Shown here piece by piece: positions 16,163 to 25,321 of a DNA stretch of 64,000 nucleotides. Where the stretch lies: positions 1-64,000 of the forward strand of contig JAJFJS010000051.1 in assembly GCA_021773815.1 (NCBI GenBank), written 5' to 3'. Every line of letters starts with the position of its first letter. The first letter of the stretch is position 1. The position numbers were made by a program, and so were the translations under genes. A model generated the notes under the pieces. The model was given only the letters and a program-made list of their open reading frames with translations, was not told the origin of the DNA and ran no database searches. Source of the DNA: Gammaproteobacteria bacterium. GTDB lineage: Bacteria; Pseudomonadota; Gammaproteobacteria; Steroidobacterales; GCA-2729495.

Positions 16163-17613
16163 ACGGGGGTGGCTGTCGACCGTCGACGCCGCGGCGTTTT
16201 GCGGCCGCGGCCTGCATTGTCCTCGGATTCGCGGCCGGTGCACGCGCGGTCGCCGCCGTGCTGCCCGAGCGCGTGAGCCGGATTCTGGCGGCCCACGACA
16301 TACCGCTGGATGATTTCAGCGCCGTCGTCCAGCGCGTCGATGCAGCCGCTCCGCTGCTGGCCGTCAATGCGGATCGACTGCGCAACCCGGCGTCAACGAT
16401 GAAGCTGTTGACGACCTTCGTCGCGCTCGAAGCACTCGGCCCGGAATTTCGCTGGCGAACCGAGGCCTGGACGGACGGCAAGCTGGCCGACGGCATGCTC
16501 GATGGTGACCTGTATCTCAAGGGTTACGGCGATCCGTACATGGTTGTCGAACGGTTCTGGTTGTTCCTGCGGCAGTTGCGGCAGCGCGGGCTGCGCGCAA
16601 TCGACGGCGATCTGGGCATCGACAACAGTTACTTTGATGTGCCGGCAACCGATCCGGGTGTTTTCGACGGCCAGGGGCTGCGAACCTACAACGTCGTGCC
16701 CGATGCACTGCTGGTGAATTTTCAGGCGATCAGTTTCATCTTCAGGCCGGATTCCGTTGCGAATCGGGTCGATATCGTTGCGGATCCGCTGCCGGCCAAT
16801 CTCGACATCCGCAATGGCATCACGCTGGGTAACGGACGGTGCGGCGGCTATCAGAACGGCATCGTGGTCGATGTCGCCGACGGGCCGGCGCTCGATCGGG
16901 TGACGTTCTCGGGACGTTTCGCCGGTGCCTGCCAGGAATACCGGATGTCTCGTGCCCTGTTGAGCGCGCCGACGTATGCCTATGGCGTGTTCCGCAGTCT
17001 CTGGGAAGAGAGCGGATCAACCATCGACGGGAGGTTGCGTGTGGCGCCGGTGCCCGACCATGCGGAACTGTTTCATACGATGCTGTCCGTGCCGCTCGGC
17101 GAGGTCATCCGCTCGATCAACAAGTGGAGCAACAATGTCATGGCGCGTCACCTGCTGTTGACGGTCGGGGCGGAGCGCTTCGGCGCGCCGGCAACCGTCG
17201 ACAAGGGTCGGCGGGCGATGCTCGAATTTCTGGCCGCACGCGGGCTGGATTTTCCGGGTCTGCGGATCGACAATGGCGCCGGCTTGTCGCGTGAGGCACG
17301 GGTCTCGGCCAGCGGTCTGACCCGATTGCTGCTGGCTGCAGACCGCAGTCTCTACCGGGCGGAATTCGTTTCGTCACTGGCGCTGGCCGGCATGGACGGT
17401 ACGATGCGCCGGCGGTTTCGTGATGACCGGCTGGTCGGGCGCATGCATCTGAAGACGGGCCGTCTGGACGATGTGTTCTCGATGGCGGGATACGTGCGCG
17501 GTCGTTCGGGTGGCGAATACGTTGTCGTCGCGATACAAAATGGCCGGGATGCCCATCGGGGTCCCGGAGAAGAAGCGCAGAGCGCATTGCTGGAATGGGT
17601 TCAGGAGCAGTGA
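16159..17613 (+). CDS. dacB: D-alanyl-D-alanine carboxypeptidase/endopeptidase, PBP4 (S13) family
   Basis: A 484-residue periplasmic penicillin-binding protein. A signal peptide is visible (RRFAAAACIVLGFAAGARA). The three catalytic motifs are STMK (SxxK), SNN (SxN, in KWSNNVMARHLL) and KTG (HLKTGRLDD), in the order and spacing of peptidase family S13. It trims or cleaves peptidoglycan cross-links. I chose the GTG at 16159 because it overlaps the stop of the sigma54 activator and leaves a proper signal peptide; an in-frame extension to 16027 would lie inside the activator gene. Coupling to a sigma54 activator is unusual for this family. Confidence 0.88.
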   Translation: MNGGGCRPSTPRRFAAAACIVLGFAAGARAVAAVLPERVSRILAAHDIPLDDFSAVVQRVDAAAPLLAVNADRLRNPASTMKLLTTFVALEALGPEFRWRTEAWTDGKLADGMLDGDLYLKGYGDPYMVVERFWLFLRQLRQRGLRAIDGDLGIDNSYFDVPATDPGVFDGQGLRTYNVVPDALLVNFQAISFIFRPDSVANRVDIVADPLPANLDIRNGITLGNGRCGGYQNGIVVDVADGPALDRVTFSGRFAGACQEYRMSRALLSAPTYAYGVFRSLWEESGSTIDGRLRVAPVPDHAELFHTMLSVPLGEVIRSINKWSNNVMARHLLLTVGAERFGAPATVDKGRRAMLEFLAARGLDFPGLRIDNGAGLSREARVSASGLTRLLLAADRSLYRAEFVSSLALAGMDGTMRRRFRDDRLVGRMHLKTGRLDDVFSMAGYVRGRSGGEYVVVAIQNGRDAHRGPGEEAQSALLEWVQEQ

Positions 17614-18230
17614 TCGAAAAATCAAGATGCCGGACGTTCACCGTTGCCGCCTGTAGCTTCGTTTTTTGCATGGCGTGCGGCACGGCACAGGCAAAGACCG
17701 CCTACGTGACGGACCGTCTGCAACTCGGCGTACATCAGCAGGATGACGCGAGCGACAAGGCGTTCACGAAACTCAAGAGTGGCGAGCGCGTCGAGATGCT
17801 GGAAGAAAACCGCTATCACGCGCGGGTCAGGATTCCGGACGGGCGCACCGGCTGGGTCAAGAAGACCTATCTCGTCGATGAACAGCCGGCGATCCTGCGG
17901 TTGACGGAAGTCGAGCGCGCGCGCGACCGTGCGGTGGCGGCGCTCGAATCGCTTGAGGCCGGTCTCGCGGAGCGCGAGGCGCGGGTCGGCGTTATTGAGC
18001 AGGAGCTGGCGGCGCGCGAGTTGCAGGCCACCGCGGAGGCCGACGAACTCGGGCGCCTGAGGACGGAAAATGTTGCGCTGGCCGGCCGGCTCGAGGCGTA
18101 TGTGTTCAGCGTGCCGGGCACGCTCTTTTTCGTCGCCGTCGCCGTGAGTCTCGGCATCGGTTTTCTCGTCGCCTGGTGGTGGTTCGACCGGCGCGGCCGT
18201 CAGCGTCATGGGGGGTTTCGGATTCACTGA
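17595..18230 (+). CDS. TIGR04211-type SH3-domain membrane protein
   Basis: A 211-residue protein with a signal sequence, a bacterial SH3 domain (about 35-95, ending GRTGWVKKTYL), a coiled-coil region (about 105-165) and a single C-terminal membrane helix (about 178-203) followed by a basic tail. This is the layout of YgiM/TIGR04211 proteins found in gammaproteobacteria; their function is not well established, but the SH3 fold suggests cell-wall binding. The ATG at 17595 lies inside the end of dacB. A GTG at 17610 overlapping the dacB stop is an alternative, but AGGAG is only 2 bp from it. Confidence 0.8.
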   Translation: MGSGAVIEKSRCRTFTVAACSFVFCMACGTAQAKTAYVTDRLQLGVHQQDDASDKAFTKLKSGERVEMLEENRYHARVRIPDGRTGWVKKTYLVDEQPAILRLTEVERARDRAVAALESLEAGLAEREARVGVIEQELAARELQATAEADELGRLRTENVALAGRLEAYVFSVPGTLFFVAVAVSLGIGFLVAWWWFDRRGRQRHGGFRIH

Positions 18231-18249
18231 TGCCGCGCGATACGATTGA

Positions 18250-18266
18250 ACCCCGGTGCGCCGGGG
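18250..18266. terminator. Short GC hairpin after the SH3-protein gene
   Basis: CCCCGG/CCGGGG form a 6-bp stem with a 4-base loop 20 bp after the stop codon. No T-run follows, so termination would be weak. It separates the upstream genes from glnK. Confidence 0.35.
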
Positions 18267-18287
18267 TCAAACCATCGACCTCTCATG

Positions 18288-18293
18288 TACAAT
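18288..18293 (+). promoter_or_regulatory. Possible -10 box (TACAAT) upstream of glnK
   Basis: TACAAT lies about 100 bp before the glnK start. There is no good -35 at 16-18 bp. I also looked for a sigma54 GG/GC pair in this gap and did not find one with correct spacing. Confidence 0.25.
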
Positions 18294-18373
18294 ATCCCGA
18301 TTCGGGGTGGATGGTCTCGCCTGCACTTGTCGGTGGAGAACCGTTCAGGATGGGCCGCACAGATCAAGAATGA

Positions 18374-18730
<357 letters not shown>

Positions 18731-18798
18731 TCTGTGCCATGAAGCTCGGCCGGTACGCCGGCATCCGATTCGGGTATCCGCAACACTGGGGGTGAACA

Positions 18799-20103
18799 AT
18801 GCGGGGGACGAAATGGGCAATAGTGATGCTGCTGGTCACGGCATTGATGTTGCCGGTTGCGGCGACCGCCGCCGAAATCGACTCGGGTGACACGGCCTGG
18901 ATGCTGACGTCCACGGCGCTCGTGCTGTTCATGACGCTGCCCGGTCTCGCGTTGTTTTATTCCGGACTCGTGCAGTCCCGCAACGTCCTGTCCGTATTAA
19001 TGCAGTGTTTTTCCATCGCCTGCGTGGCCTCCATCGTCTGGGTGCTGTGCGGATACAGTCTGTTCGCGACAGATGGCGGCAGCGCCCAGTCCTTCATCGG
19101 GGGGCTCGGCAAGAGTTTTCTCAACGGTGTCGGTGCTGATTCGGTCGAGGGCACGATTCCCGAATCGGTTTTCATCATGTTCCAGATGACCTTCGCGATT
19201 ATCACGCCCGCGCTGATCGTCGGCGGGTTTGCAGAGCGCATGCGGTTCAGTTCGATGTTCCTGTTTTCGGTCCTGTGGCTGCTGATCGTCTATATCCCCG
19301 TGGCGCACTGGGTCTGGGGCGGTGGCTGGCTGGCGGACCTGGCGTTCATGGATTTTGCGGGCGGCTCCGTCGTGCACATCAATGCCGGCGTCGCGGCGCT
19401 GGTCGCGGCGCTGGTCATGGGTAATCGCAAGGGTTTTCCGCGCACACAAATGCCGCCGCATAACCTGCCGATGACGGTCATGGGCGCCGGCATGCTGTGG
19501 GTCGGGTGGTTCGGCTTCAATGCGGGCAGCGCCATCGCCGCCGACGGCAGCGCCGGCATGGCGATGCTGGTCACGCATATCGGCGCGGCGGCCGGTTCGC
19601 TGGCCTGGATGTGTCGCGAATGGATCCGCTTCGGCAAGCCAAGTGTGCTTGGCATCGTCACGGGCATGGTCGCCGGTCTGGGTACGATTACGCCGGCTTC
19701 GGGTTTCGTCGGCCCCGGCGGGGCGTTGATTATCGGTCTCGCGGCCGGTGTCGTCTGTTTTTCCGCGACGCAGTTGATCAAGCGCCGCTTCGGCATCGAT
19801 GATTCACTCGATGTGTTTCCGGTGCACGGCGTCGGGGGCTTTCTCGGCATTCTGCTGACGGCGGTGTTCGCCGCGTCGGGTCTCGGCGCGTTCAGCGGCC
19901 AGGGCCTGCCGGACGGCGCAACAATCGGCAGCCAGTTGGGCGTGCAGGCGCTGGGCGCCGTTGCGACGGCCGCCTGGTGCGGGTTCGCCACGTTCGTGAT
20001 CCTGAAGATCGTCGATGCGCTGACGGGCCTGCGGGTGTCCTCCGACGAAGAGACCGAGGGCCTCGACATCGTGCTGCACGACGAGCAGGGCTACAACCTG
20101 TAG
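18799..20103 (+). CDS. amtB: Ammonium transporter AmtB
   Basis: A 434-residue inner-membrane channel with a signal-like first segment ending at TAAEI and eleven further membrane helices. The twin-histidine pore is present in VAHWVWGGGW and VFPVHGVGG. The phenylalanine gate region and NAGVAALVAALVMG are conserved. The C-terminal tail that contacts PII (SDEETEGLDIVLHDEQGY) is intact. It conducts ammonium or ammonia and acts with the PII protein encoded upstream. Confidence 0.95.
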   Translation: MRGTKWAIVMLLVTALMLPVAATAAEIDSGDTAWMLTSTALVLFMTLPGLALFYSGLVQSRNVLSVLMQCFSIACVASIVWVLCGYSLFATDGGSAQSFIGGLGKSFLNGVGADSVEGTIPESVFIMFQMTFAIITPALIVGGFAERMRFSSMFLFSVLWLLIVYIPVAHWVWGGGWLADLAFMDFAGGSVVHINAGVAALVAALVMGNRKGFPRTQMPPHNLPMTVMGAGMLWVGWFGFNAGSAIAADGSAGMAMLVTHIGAAAGSLAWMCREWIRFGKPSVLGIVTGMVAGLGTITPASGFVGPGGALIIGLAAGVVCFSATQLIKRRFGIDDSLDVFPVHGVGGFLGILLTAVFAASGLGAFSGQGLPDGATIGSQLGVQALGAVATAAWCGFATFVILKIVDALTGLRVSSDEETEGLDIVLHDEQGYNL

Positions 20104-20170
20104 ATCCGACGGTCTGCGGTCTGCAGGGCTGTATTACCCGCAGAATTCGCGGTTGCGTGTGCCGTTGATG

Positions 20171-20193
20171 CTCCGGGGAATGATTCCCCGGGG
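20171..20193. terminator. Hairpin between amtB and the rhodanese gene (bidirectional terminator candidate)
   Basis: CTCCGGGGAA and TTCCCCGGGG pair over about 10 bp around a 3-base loop, between two convergent genes. T-runs are poor on both sides, so strength is uncertain. Confidence 0.45.
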
Positions 20194-20195
20194 AG

Positions 20196-20585
20196 TCATT
20201 CTACCGGGTGGCCGCCCGCTTCCCAGCCGAGCATGTGCCCGTCGAGTTCGATCACTCGCGTGAAGCCGCTACGCCGCAGGACCTCGCCGGCGGCAATCGC
20301 GCGCCGGCCTGATCGGCAGTGCAGGACAATCGTGTCGTTCTCGTGTCCGGCCAGTTCACCGATCCGCGCCTGGAGTTCGAGATGCGGGATGTTGACGGCA
20401 TTGGGAATATGTCCGGCCGCGAATTCGTTCTCGGTCCTGACGTCGAGGACCAGCGGTGCGTCGCCGGCGGCCAGGCGCGCGGCGAGGTCGGCCGGGGCGA
20501 TGGCGTCACCGCCTGTTTCCTGCGCCTGCCCGGTCAGACCGAAGAGCAGCAGGGCAACGGCAAGAGCGTGAATGAGCTGTTTCAT
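20196..20585 (-). CDS. Periplasmic rhodanese-like sulfurtransferase
   Basis: A 129-residue protein with a signal peptide (MKQLIHALAVALLLFGLTGQAQ) and one rhodanese domain. The active-site loop is HCRSGRRA with the catalytic cysteine, and DVRTENEFAAGHIPNAVNIP is the CDC25-like first motif. Single-domain exported rhodaneses carry sulfane sulfur. The start at 20585 gives a clean signal peptide; an ATG four codons upstream (20597) is possible. It lies 40 bp after msrQ on the same strand and is probably the last gene of the methionine-sulfoxide operon. Confidence 0.85.
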   Translation of the reverse strand: MKQLIHALAVALLLFGLTGQAQETGGDAIAPADLAARLAAGDAPLVLDVRTENEFAAGHIPNAVNIPHLELQARIGELAGHENDTIVLHCRSGRRAIAAGEVLRRSGFTRVIELDGHMLGWEAGGHPVE

Positions 20586-20625
20586 GATCGTGGTCATCCG
20601 GTGGTTCGTGGATCGGGTCACTTTA

Positions 20626-21282
20626 TCACGGGGCCGAGTGGCCGCGTTTCGGTGACCGGGGTTGGCCGGTGGGCGGAACCGGTGCCGCGCGCCGGCGGTT
20701 TTGCACGATGCGCGCCCCGAGCAGTGCAGCAAGGATCGTGCAATAGATCAGCGGTTCGGTCAGGTCCTTCTTGACCTGCCAGTAAAAATGCCAGCAGCCG
20801 GCAATGGCCGCGAGGTAGGCGAGACGATGCAGCCGGTTCCAGTTGCGCCCGAGTTGTCGCCGCCAGCCGTTCGTCGATGTCACGGCCAGCGGAATCATCG
20901 CGACGAACCCGAGTGCGCCAATCGTGATGAACGGGCGTTCGACAATATCCTCGACGATGGCATCGATGGCGAGCGTCTGGTCGAGAAGCAGATAATTCAT
21001 GACGTGCAGGCTGGCATAGGTGAATGCAAACAGACCGAACATGCGCCGAAACCGGATCGGCAACGGCCCGATCGCCCAGGACAGCGGCGTCATCGCGAGC
21101 GTCGCACACAGTGCGCGCAGGCCCCAGATGCCGAGCGCGTCCTGTATGTCCTCAACGGGATTCGGCCCGAGTCGCAGCGAACCGACTTCGAATATCCGCA
21201 GCGCCAGCCACAGCAGCGGCACGCAACAGGCCACAAAGATAGCCGGCTTGATGTATCGCTCGGTCGTGCGCAGCGAGATCAA
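20626..21282 (-). CDS. msrQ: MsrQ, heme membrane subunit of periplasmic methionine sulfoxide reductase
   Basis: A 218-residue protein with about six membrane helices of the ferric-reductase-like type. Conserved histidines lie in YASLHVMNY, RLHRLAYLAA and CWHFYW and are expected heme ligands. RNWNRLHRLAYL is the family signature. It passes electrons from the quinone pool or a flavin reductase to MsrP. It starts 14 bp after msrP and clearly belongs to the same transcript. Confidence 0.9.
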   Translation of the reverse strand: MISLRTTERYIKPAIFVACCVPLLWLALRIFEVGSLRLGPNPVEDIQDALGIWGLRALCATLAMTPLSWAIGPLPIRFRRMFGLFAFTYASLHVMNYLLLDQTLAIDAIVEDIVERPFITIGALGFVAMIPLAVTSTNGWRRQLGRNWNRLHRLAYLAAIAGCWHFYWQVKKDLTEPLIYCTILAALLGARIVQNRRRAAPVPPTGQPRSPKRGHSAP

Positions 21283-21296
21283 CGGTGGACGGCGGT

Positions 21297-22253
21297 TCAG
21301 AAGTTACGGACCAGGTTGAGGCCCGAATACAGGCCGGCCACGTCGTCACCATAGCCGTTGAACGGCAGCGTCGGTTGTTTCGCGGCGAACAGGCCCGAGC
21401 CGATCCGACGCTCACGGGCCTGGCTCCAGCGCGGATGGTCGACGTCGGGATTCACGTTGGCATAGAAGCCGTATTCATTCGGCGCCGCGTCGGACCACGT
21501 CGTACGCGGCCGGGTCTCGGTGAAGCTAATCCGGACGATCGACTTGATGCTCTTGAAACCGTATTTCCACGGGATGATCAGCCGCAGCGGCGCGCCATTC
21601 TGATTCGGCAGGTCGACGCCGTACAGGCCCGTGGCCAGCAGCGTCAGCGGATGCATGGCCTCGGCGATCGTCAGCCCTTCGCGATACGGGAAATCGAGCA
21701 CGCCGGCCCGTTGCCCGGGCATCTCGGCGGGTCGGACCACGGTCTCGAAGGCGACGAACTTCGCCCTCGATGTTGGTTTGAAGCGCCGCAGTACGTCGCC
21801 GAGCGGAATGCCGTTCCAGGGCACGACCATCGACCAGGCTTCGACGCATCGGAGCCGATAGATGCGTTCCTCGATCGTGTGCGGTCCGACGATAGCGGCG
21901 AAATCGAACGTACCGGTATTTTCGGCCTCGCCGTCGACCGTAACGGTCCAGGGTTGGGATTTGAATTGTCCGGCGTAGCGGGCGGGATCGCCCTTGTCGA
22001 GCCCGAACTCGTAGAAATTGTTGTAACTGGTGATGTCTGCAAAGGAATTCGGCGTCAGATCTGCCGCTTCGTTCGGCGCGGCCGGCGCCGGCGCCGGCGC
22101 CGGAGGCTCGTCGCCGGCGCCCGAACAGCCAGCGGCAAACAACAGCCCGGATCCTGCCAGCGATGCGGAACGGATGAACCGCCGGCGGTCGAGATACTGG
22201 CTCTCCGGTGTGATCTCGGAAGGCCGGATGGCCGGTTTTTGCCTGATCAGCAT
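21297..22253 (-). CDS. msrP: MsrP, molybdopterin periplasmic methionine sulfoxide reductase
   Basis: A 318-residue molybdoenzyme of the sulfite-oxidase fold. The Tat signal reads [22 protein letters not shown], and the cysteine at its end could also make it a lipoprotein. The Mo-coordinating cysteine is in [10 protein letters not shown]. The conserved YNNFYEFG and YGFKSIKSI segments match the family. It repairs oxidised methionines in periplasmic proteins. A proline-alanine linker (PAPAPAPA) after the signal is encoded by a GCCGGC repeat. Confidence 0.92.
   Translation of the reverse strand: MLIRQKPAIRPSEITPESQYLDRRRFIRSASLAGSGLLFAAGCSGAGDEPPAPAPAPAAPNEAADLTPNSFADITSYNNFYEFGLDKGDPARYAGQFKSQPWTVTVDGEAENTGTFDFAAIVGPHTIEERIYRLRCVEAWSMVVPWNGIPLGDVLRRFKPTSRAKFVAFETVVRPAEMPGQRAGVLDFPYREGLTIAEAMHPLTLLATGLYGVDLPNQNGAPLRLIIPWKYGFKSIKSIVRISFTETRPRTTWSDAAPNEYGFYANVNPDVDHPRWSQARERRIGSGLFAAKQPTLPFNGYGDDVAGLYSGLNLVRNF
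22078..22104. repeat. GCCGGC microsatellite inside msrP
   Basis: About four tandem GGCGCC-type hexamers encode a Pro-Ala linker between the Tat signal and the catalytic domain. The frame is preserved by changes of six bases. Confidence 0.6.
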
Positions 22254-22279
22254 GAGTGGTTTTCCTCCGTCGGGTGGCG

Positions 22280-23086
22280 TCAGTTTGCGCCGTCGTAGCG
22301 GCCGTTCAGGGTCCAGTCGTAAGCGACGAAACGGATGTCAAACTCGTCCCGTCGCAGCATGTCCTGGATCCGGGCATCGGCCACGAACCGGGCCAGGTAG
22401 CGCTGCAGCGAGCCCCCGGCCGTGACGAAGTCCTCGTCATACCAGGAAAAAATCTTCGACAGGTAGGCAATTCGTCGTTCCGGGTCGAATCGGTTTCGCG
22501 TCGGGTCATTGATGAACCGCCTGGCCGCCGCATGCAGCTGTTCGTCGATCGTCTCGGGCCGGTAGGACTGTGACGACAGGCGCGGGCATGACAGTGACGC
22601 GCAGACGATCGCAAAATGAATGCGCGGCTCATCGAATTCCGCGAGTCGTTCGTGTTCCAGCATTTCCATGCTGACGGTCTCGCCGAGTACGCGATATGCG
22701 CGCTTGCCGAAGAATGATCGTCGCCCCCACCAGCTCGACGGTGACCGGCCGTTCAGGATGCCCTGCAGGGCCAGCGCGTTATATGCGTTGATAAAAAATG
22801 CCAGCCGTGCCTCGGCAGTCGCCAGATCCGCAGGCTGCAACGTGCCGAGTCGGGTGATGAATGCGTCGAAGCGCGGTTCCGCCGCGACGCCGTTATAGTC
22901 GACGAAGCCGTCGCGCACGTTGCGCGCGAGAATGTCGTCGAAGACATCGTAGTCGGACGATTGTGCCAGCGCTGTGCCCGCCCATGCCATGGTCAGCAGC
23001 AGGCCGAGCGTCGCGGTCAGAGAGATTCCGGCGGCGGTGCGAGGATCGAGAGACCGGGTGCGACCGGCGGGGTTCGTGACTGTCAT
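22280..23086 (-). CDS. DUF547 protein, exported
   Basis: A 268-residue protein with a signal peptide (hydrophobic segment ending AGTALAQS) followed by the DUF547 domain ([31 protein letters not shown] with the conserved cysteines, then a helical C-terminus). The fold has been likened to transglutaminase-like cysteine proteins, but no activity is established. It lies 26 bp upstream of msrP and is probably the first gene of the msrPQ transcript. The ATG at 23086 was chosen because it begins the signal peptide; a TTG at 23113 is an alternative. Confidence 0.8.
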   Translation of the reverse strand: MTVTNPAGRTRSLDPRTAAGISLTATLGLLLTMAWAGTALAQSSDYDVFDDILARNVRDGFVDYNGVAAEPRFDAFITRLGTLQPADLATAEARLAFFINAYNALALQGILNGRSPSSWWGRRSFFGKRAYRVLGETVSMEMLEHERLAEFDEPRIHFAIVCASLSCPRLSSQSYRPETIDEQLHAAARRFINDPTRNRFDPERRIAYLSKIFSWYDEDFVTAGGSLQRYLARFVADARIQDMLRRDEFDIRFVAYDWTLNGRYDGAN

Positions 23087-23130
23087 TGGTTTTTGGAGTC
23101 GTCGATTCGTCAATGGTTCCCGGTCATTGC

Positions 23131-23138
23131 ACTATACT
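23131..23138. promoter_or_regulatory. Shared AT-rich -10 region of divergent genes
   Basis: ACTATACT contains TATAGT on the minus strand (for the DUF547/msrPQ operon) and TATACT on the plus strand, only 7 bases before the ATG of the TRAP binding protein. Neither has a clear -35. If the plus-strand box is used, that mRNA would be almost leaderless. Confidence 0.3.
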
Positions 23139-23144
23139 TTCCCG

Positions 23145-24179
23145 ATGATGACCACCGCAGGCAGGAAAACCACCGCATTACGACTCGCCGTGCTGAGCAT
23201 CGCGGCGTTCGGGATGCTGGGAGGCTGTCGGTCCGGAGATGATGTCACCGTCGTCAATCTCGGCGGCACGACCGTCCCCGATACGCCGGGCGAGGCGATC
23301 TGGTTGCGCTTCAAGCAAGACACCGAAGCCGCGGCCGGCGGGCGGCTGGAGTTGCGGCCGCTGATTTACGGCCAGCTGGGTTCCGAAGAGCAGTTGCTAT
23401 CCGGCCTGCGGCGGGGGCGCATTCAGTTCGCCAATCTGTCGGCGCAGGTCACGTCGACGGTGGTGCCGGAGTTGTCGCTGCTGTATGCGCCGTTTCTGTT
23501 CGACGATGCCGGGCAGGCCGATTATGTCTTCGATACCTACCTGACCGATGTCTATCGGGATTTGCTGGCCGCCCATGATCTGCATCTCGTGACGTGGTAC
23601 GAGATCGGATTCCAATCGATCTATGCAAAAACGCCGATCGTCGTGCCGGACGACGCGCGCGGCCGGCGATTCCGGGTGTCGAGCAGTCTCAACGCGCGGT
23701 TGTTTGCCGAGGCGATCGGCGCCGATGTAATTCCGCTTGGCTTTGGCGACATCGTCTCCGGTCTGCAGACCGGCCTGATCGAGGCCGGAGAAAACTCCGT
23801 GAGCTTGTATGCGCGAACCGGAATAGCCGACGAGGCGCCGCATTTTTCCGCGACGCGCCACGCCTTTGGCGTGTCGGTCATCGTCGCCGACAAGACGTGG
23901 TGGGACGCGCTGCCGGCTGCCGATCGCACCATTATGACCGACCGGTTTCCGTCGATCGCCGAGTCGCGGCGGCTGACGCGCGCGCAGGACGTCGCTGACC
24001 TGGCCGACCCGGCGCTCGGTATCGTCGTGCATGCCGTCGACGAGACGCAGCGCGCGGCCTGGCGAACCGCGACGGCCGGTGTGACCGAACGGTTGATCGA
24101 GCAACTCGGCGGTAGATCGCGCGAGATTCACGCGCTGATTCAGCGCGGTAAGTCAGAATACGCGCAGCGCGGAGATTAA
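23145..24179 (+). CDS. TRAP-type C4-dicarboxylate-like substrate-binding lipoprotein (DctP family)
   Basis: A 344-residue binding protein. A lipobox MLGGC ends the signal (Cys at about residue 26). The DctP fold follows, with SEEQLLSGLRRGRIQFANLSAQ, the substrate-arginine region RGRRFRVSSS, and SGLQTGLIEAGENS. It should capture an organic acid in the periplasm. No DctQ/DctM membrane subunits are next to it, so it is an orphan and may serve a distant transporter. The start at the ATG pair 23145/23148 fits the signal peptide; no ribosome site is visible. Confidence 0.85.
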   Translation: MMTTAGRKTTALRLAVLSIAAFGMLGGCRSGDDVTVVNLGGTTVPDTPGEAIWLRFKQDTEAAAGGRLELRPLIYGQLGSEEQLLSGLRRGRIQFANLSAQVTSTVVPELSLLYAPFLFDDAGQADYVFDTYLTDVYRDLLAAHDLHLVTWYEIGFQSIYAKTPIVVPDDARGRRFRVSSSLNARLFAEAIGADVIPLGFGDIVSGLQTGLIEAGENSVSLYARTGIADEAPHFSATRHAFGVSVIVADKTWWDALPAADRTIMTDRFPSIAESRRLTRAQDVADLADPALGIVVHAVDETQRAAWRTATAGVTERLIEQLGGRSREIHALIQRGKSEYAQRGD

Positions 24180-24188
24180 GGTGTCAGA

Positions 24189-24263
24189 AATTGGTGTCAG
24201 ACACCAATTGTTACGATGGATGGTTGACTGAACGAACCTCACAATTGGTGTCTGACACCAATT
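24189..24263. repeat. Inverted pair of AATTGGTGTCAGACACCAATT (REP/RAYT-like)
   Basis: Copies at 24189-24209 and 24243-24263 are reverse complements over 21 bp with a 33-bp loop, and each copy is itself a near-perfect palindrome. They sit between two convergent genes, where they could also act as a terminator. The same core occurs at 4457-4507. Confidence 0.75.
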
Positions 24264-24301
24264 TATGACGTTTTTTTCGTCCCGTTGATTCCCCCGCCGC
24301 G

Positions 24302-25321
24302 TCAGTCCATCACGAGCACCGCGGTGCCGTTGATCGCGCCGTCACGCAGGTCGTCGAGTGCGTCGTTGGCCGATTCCAGCGAATAGGTCGTGATCTGCGG
24401 CCGAATGGATACGCGGTCGGCCAGCGCCATGAATGCGTGCCCGTCTTCGCGCGTCAGGTTGGCGACGGAACGGATCTGACGCTCCTGCCAGAGATCGGTA
24501 TACGGGAACGACGGAATATCACTCATGTGAATGCCGCCGCAGACGACGGTCCCGCCTTTTTTCAGATCGCGCAGCGCCTTCGGCACCAGCGCGCCGTCCG
24601 GCGCAAAGATCAACGCGGCATCGAGCGGCGCCGGCGACGGTTGATGGGAGTCTCCGGCCCAGTCCGCGCCGCAGCGGCGGGCGAAGTCCTGTGCCGAGGT
24701 GTCGCCCGGCCTGGTAAACGCGAAGACCTGCCGGGATTCGTACCTGGCGACCTGCGTGATGATGTGCGCGGCCGAGCCGAAGCCATAGATTCCGATCCGG
24801 GTCGCGTCGCCGGCCAGGCGCAGGGTCCGAAAGCCGATGAGCCCGGCGCACAGCAGCGGCGTCGATTCCGCCGCGGGCGTGGCCACGGACAACGGAAAAC
24901 AGAACCGCGAATCGGCGAGCATGTAGTCGGCGAAGCCGCCGTCGACATGGTACCCATTGAATCGCGCGTGATCGCACAGGTTCTCACGGCCGGTAGCGCA
25001 AAATTCACAGGCGCCGCAGGTGCCGGCGAGCCATGCGATGCCAACGCGCGTCCCTACCGGCACGACGGAACGGGCGCCGGCGGCGACCACCTCGCCGACG
25101 GCCTGGTGGCCCGGTACGATCGGCCAGGCGATGTCCGGCAGTTCGTTGTCCTGCACATGCAGGTCTGTCCGGCAGACTCCGCAAGCAGTGATTCGGACCA
25201 GGACATCGTGTGGCCCCGGTTGCGGAATCGGGCGCCGTTCCAGGCGCAGCCGTTCGCCGGGACCCGGCAGCGCCATCACGCGCATCGTGGCGCGCGGGTC
25301 GTGAACGTCAACGCGGGTCAT
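24302..25321 (-). CDS. Zinc-dependent alcohol dehydrogenase family protein
   Basis: A 339-residue medium-chain dehydrogenase. The catalytic zinc region reads CGVCRTDLHV and GHQAVGEV, the structural zinc loop is CGACEFCATGRENLC, and the NAD(P) fold is IGIYGFGSAAHI. The motif GYHVDGGFADYML is typical of the propanol-preferring/AdhA-like branch. It oxidises alcohols or reduces aldehydes. The ATG at 25321 overlaps the end of the TPR/TonB gene by 14 bp, and another ATG at 25285 is possible. Confidence 0.87.
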   Translation of the reverse strand: MTRVDVHDPRATMRVMALPGPGERLRLERRPIPQPGPHDVLVRITACGVCRTDLHVQDNELPDIAWPIVPGHQAVGEVVAAGARSVVPVGTRVGIAWLAGTCGACEFCATGRENLCDHARFNGYHVDGGFADYMLADSRFCFPLSVATPAAESTPLLCAGLIGFRTLRLAGDATRIGIYGFGSAAHIITQVARYESRQVFAFTRPGDTSAQDFARRCGADWAGDSHQPSPAPLDAALIFAPDGALVPKALRDLKKGGTVVCGGIHMSDIPSFPYTDLWQERQIRSVANLTREDGHAFMALADRVSIRPQITTYSLESANDALDDLRDGAINGTAVLVMD

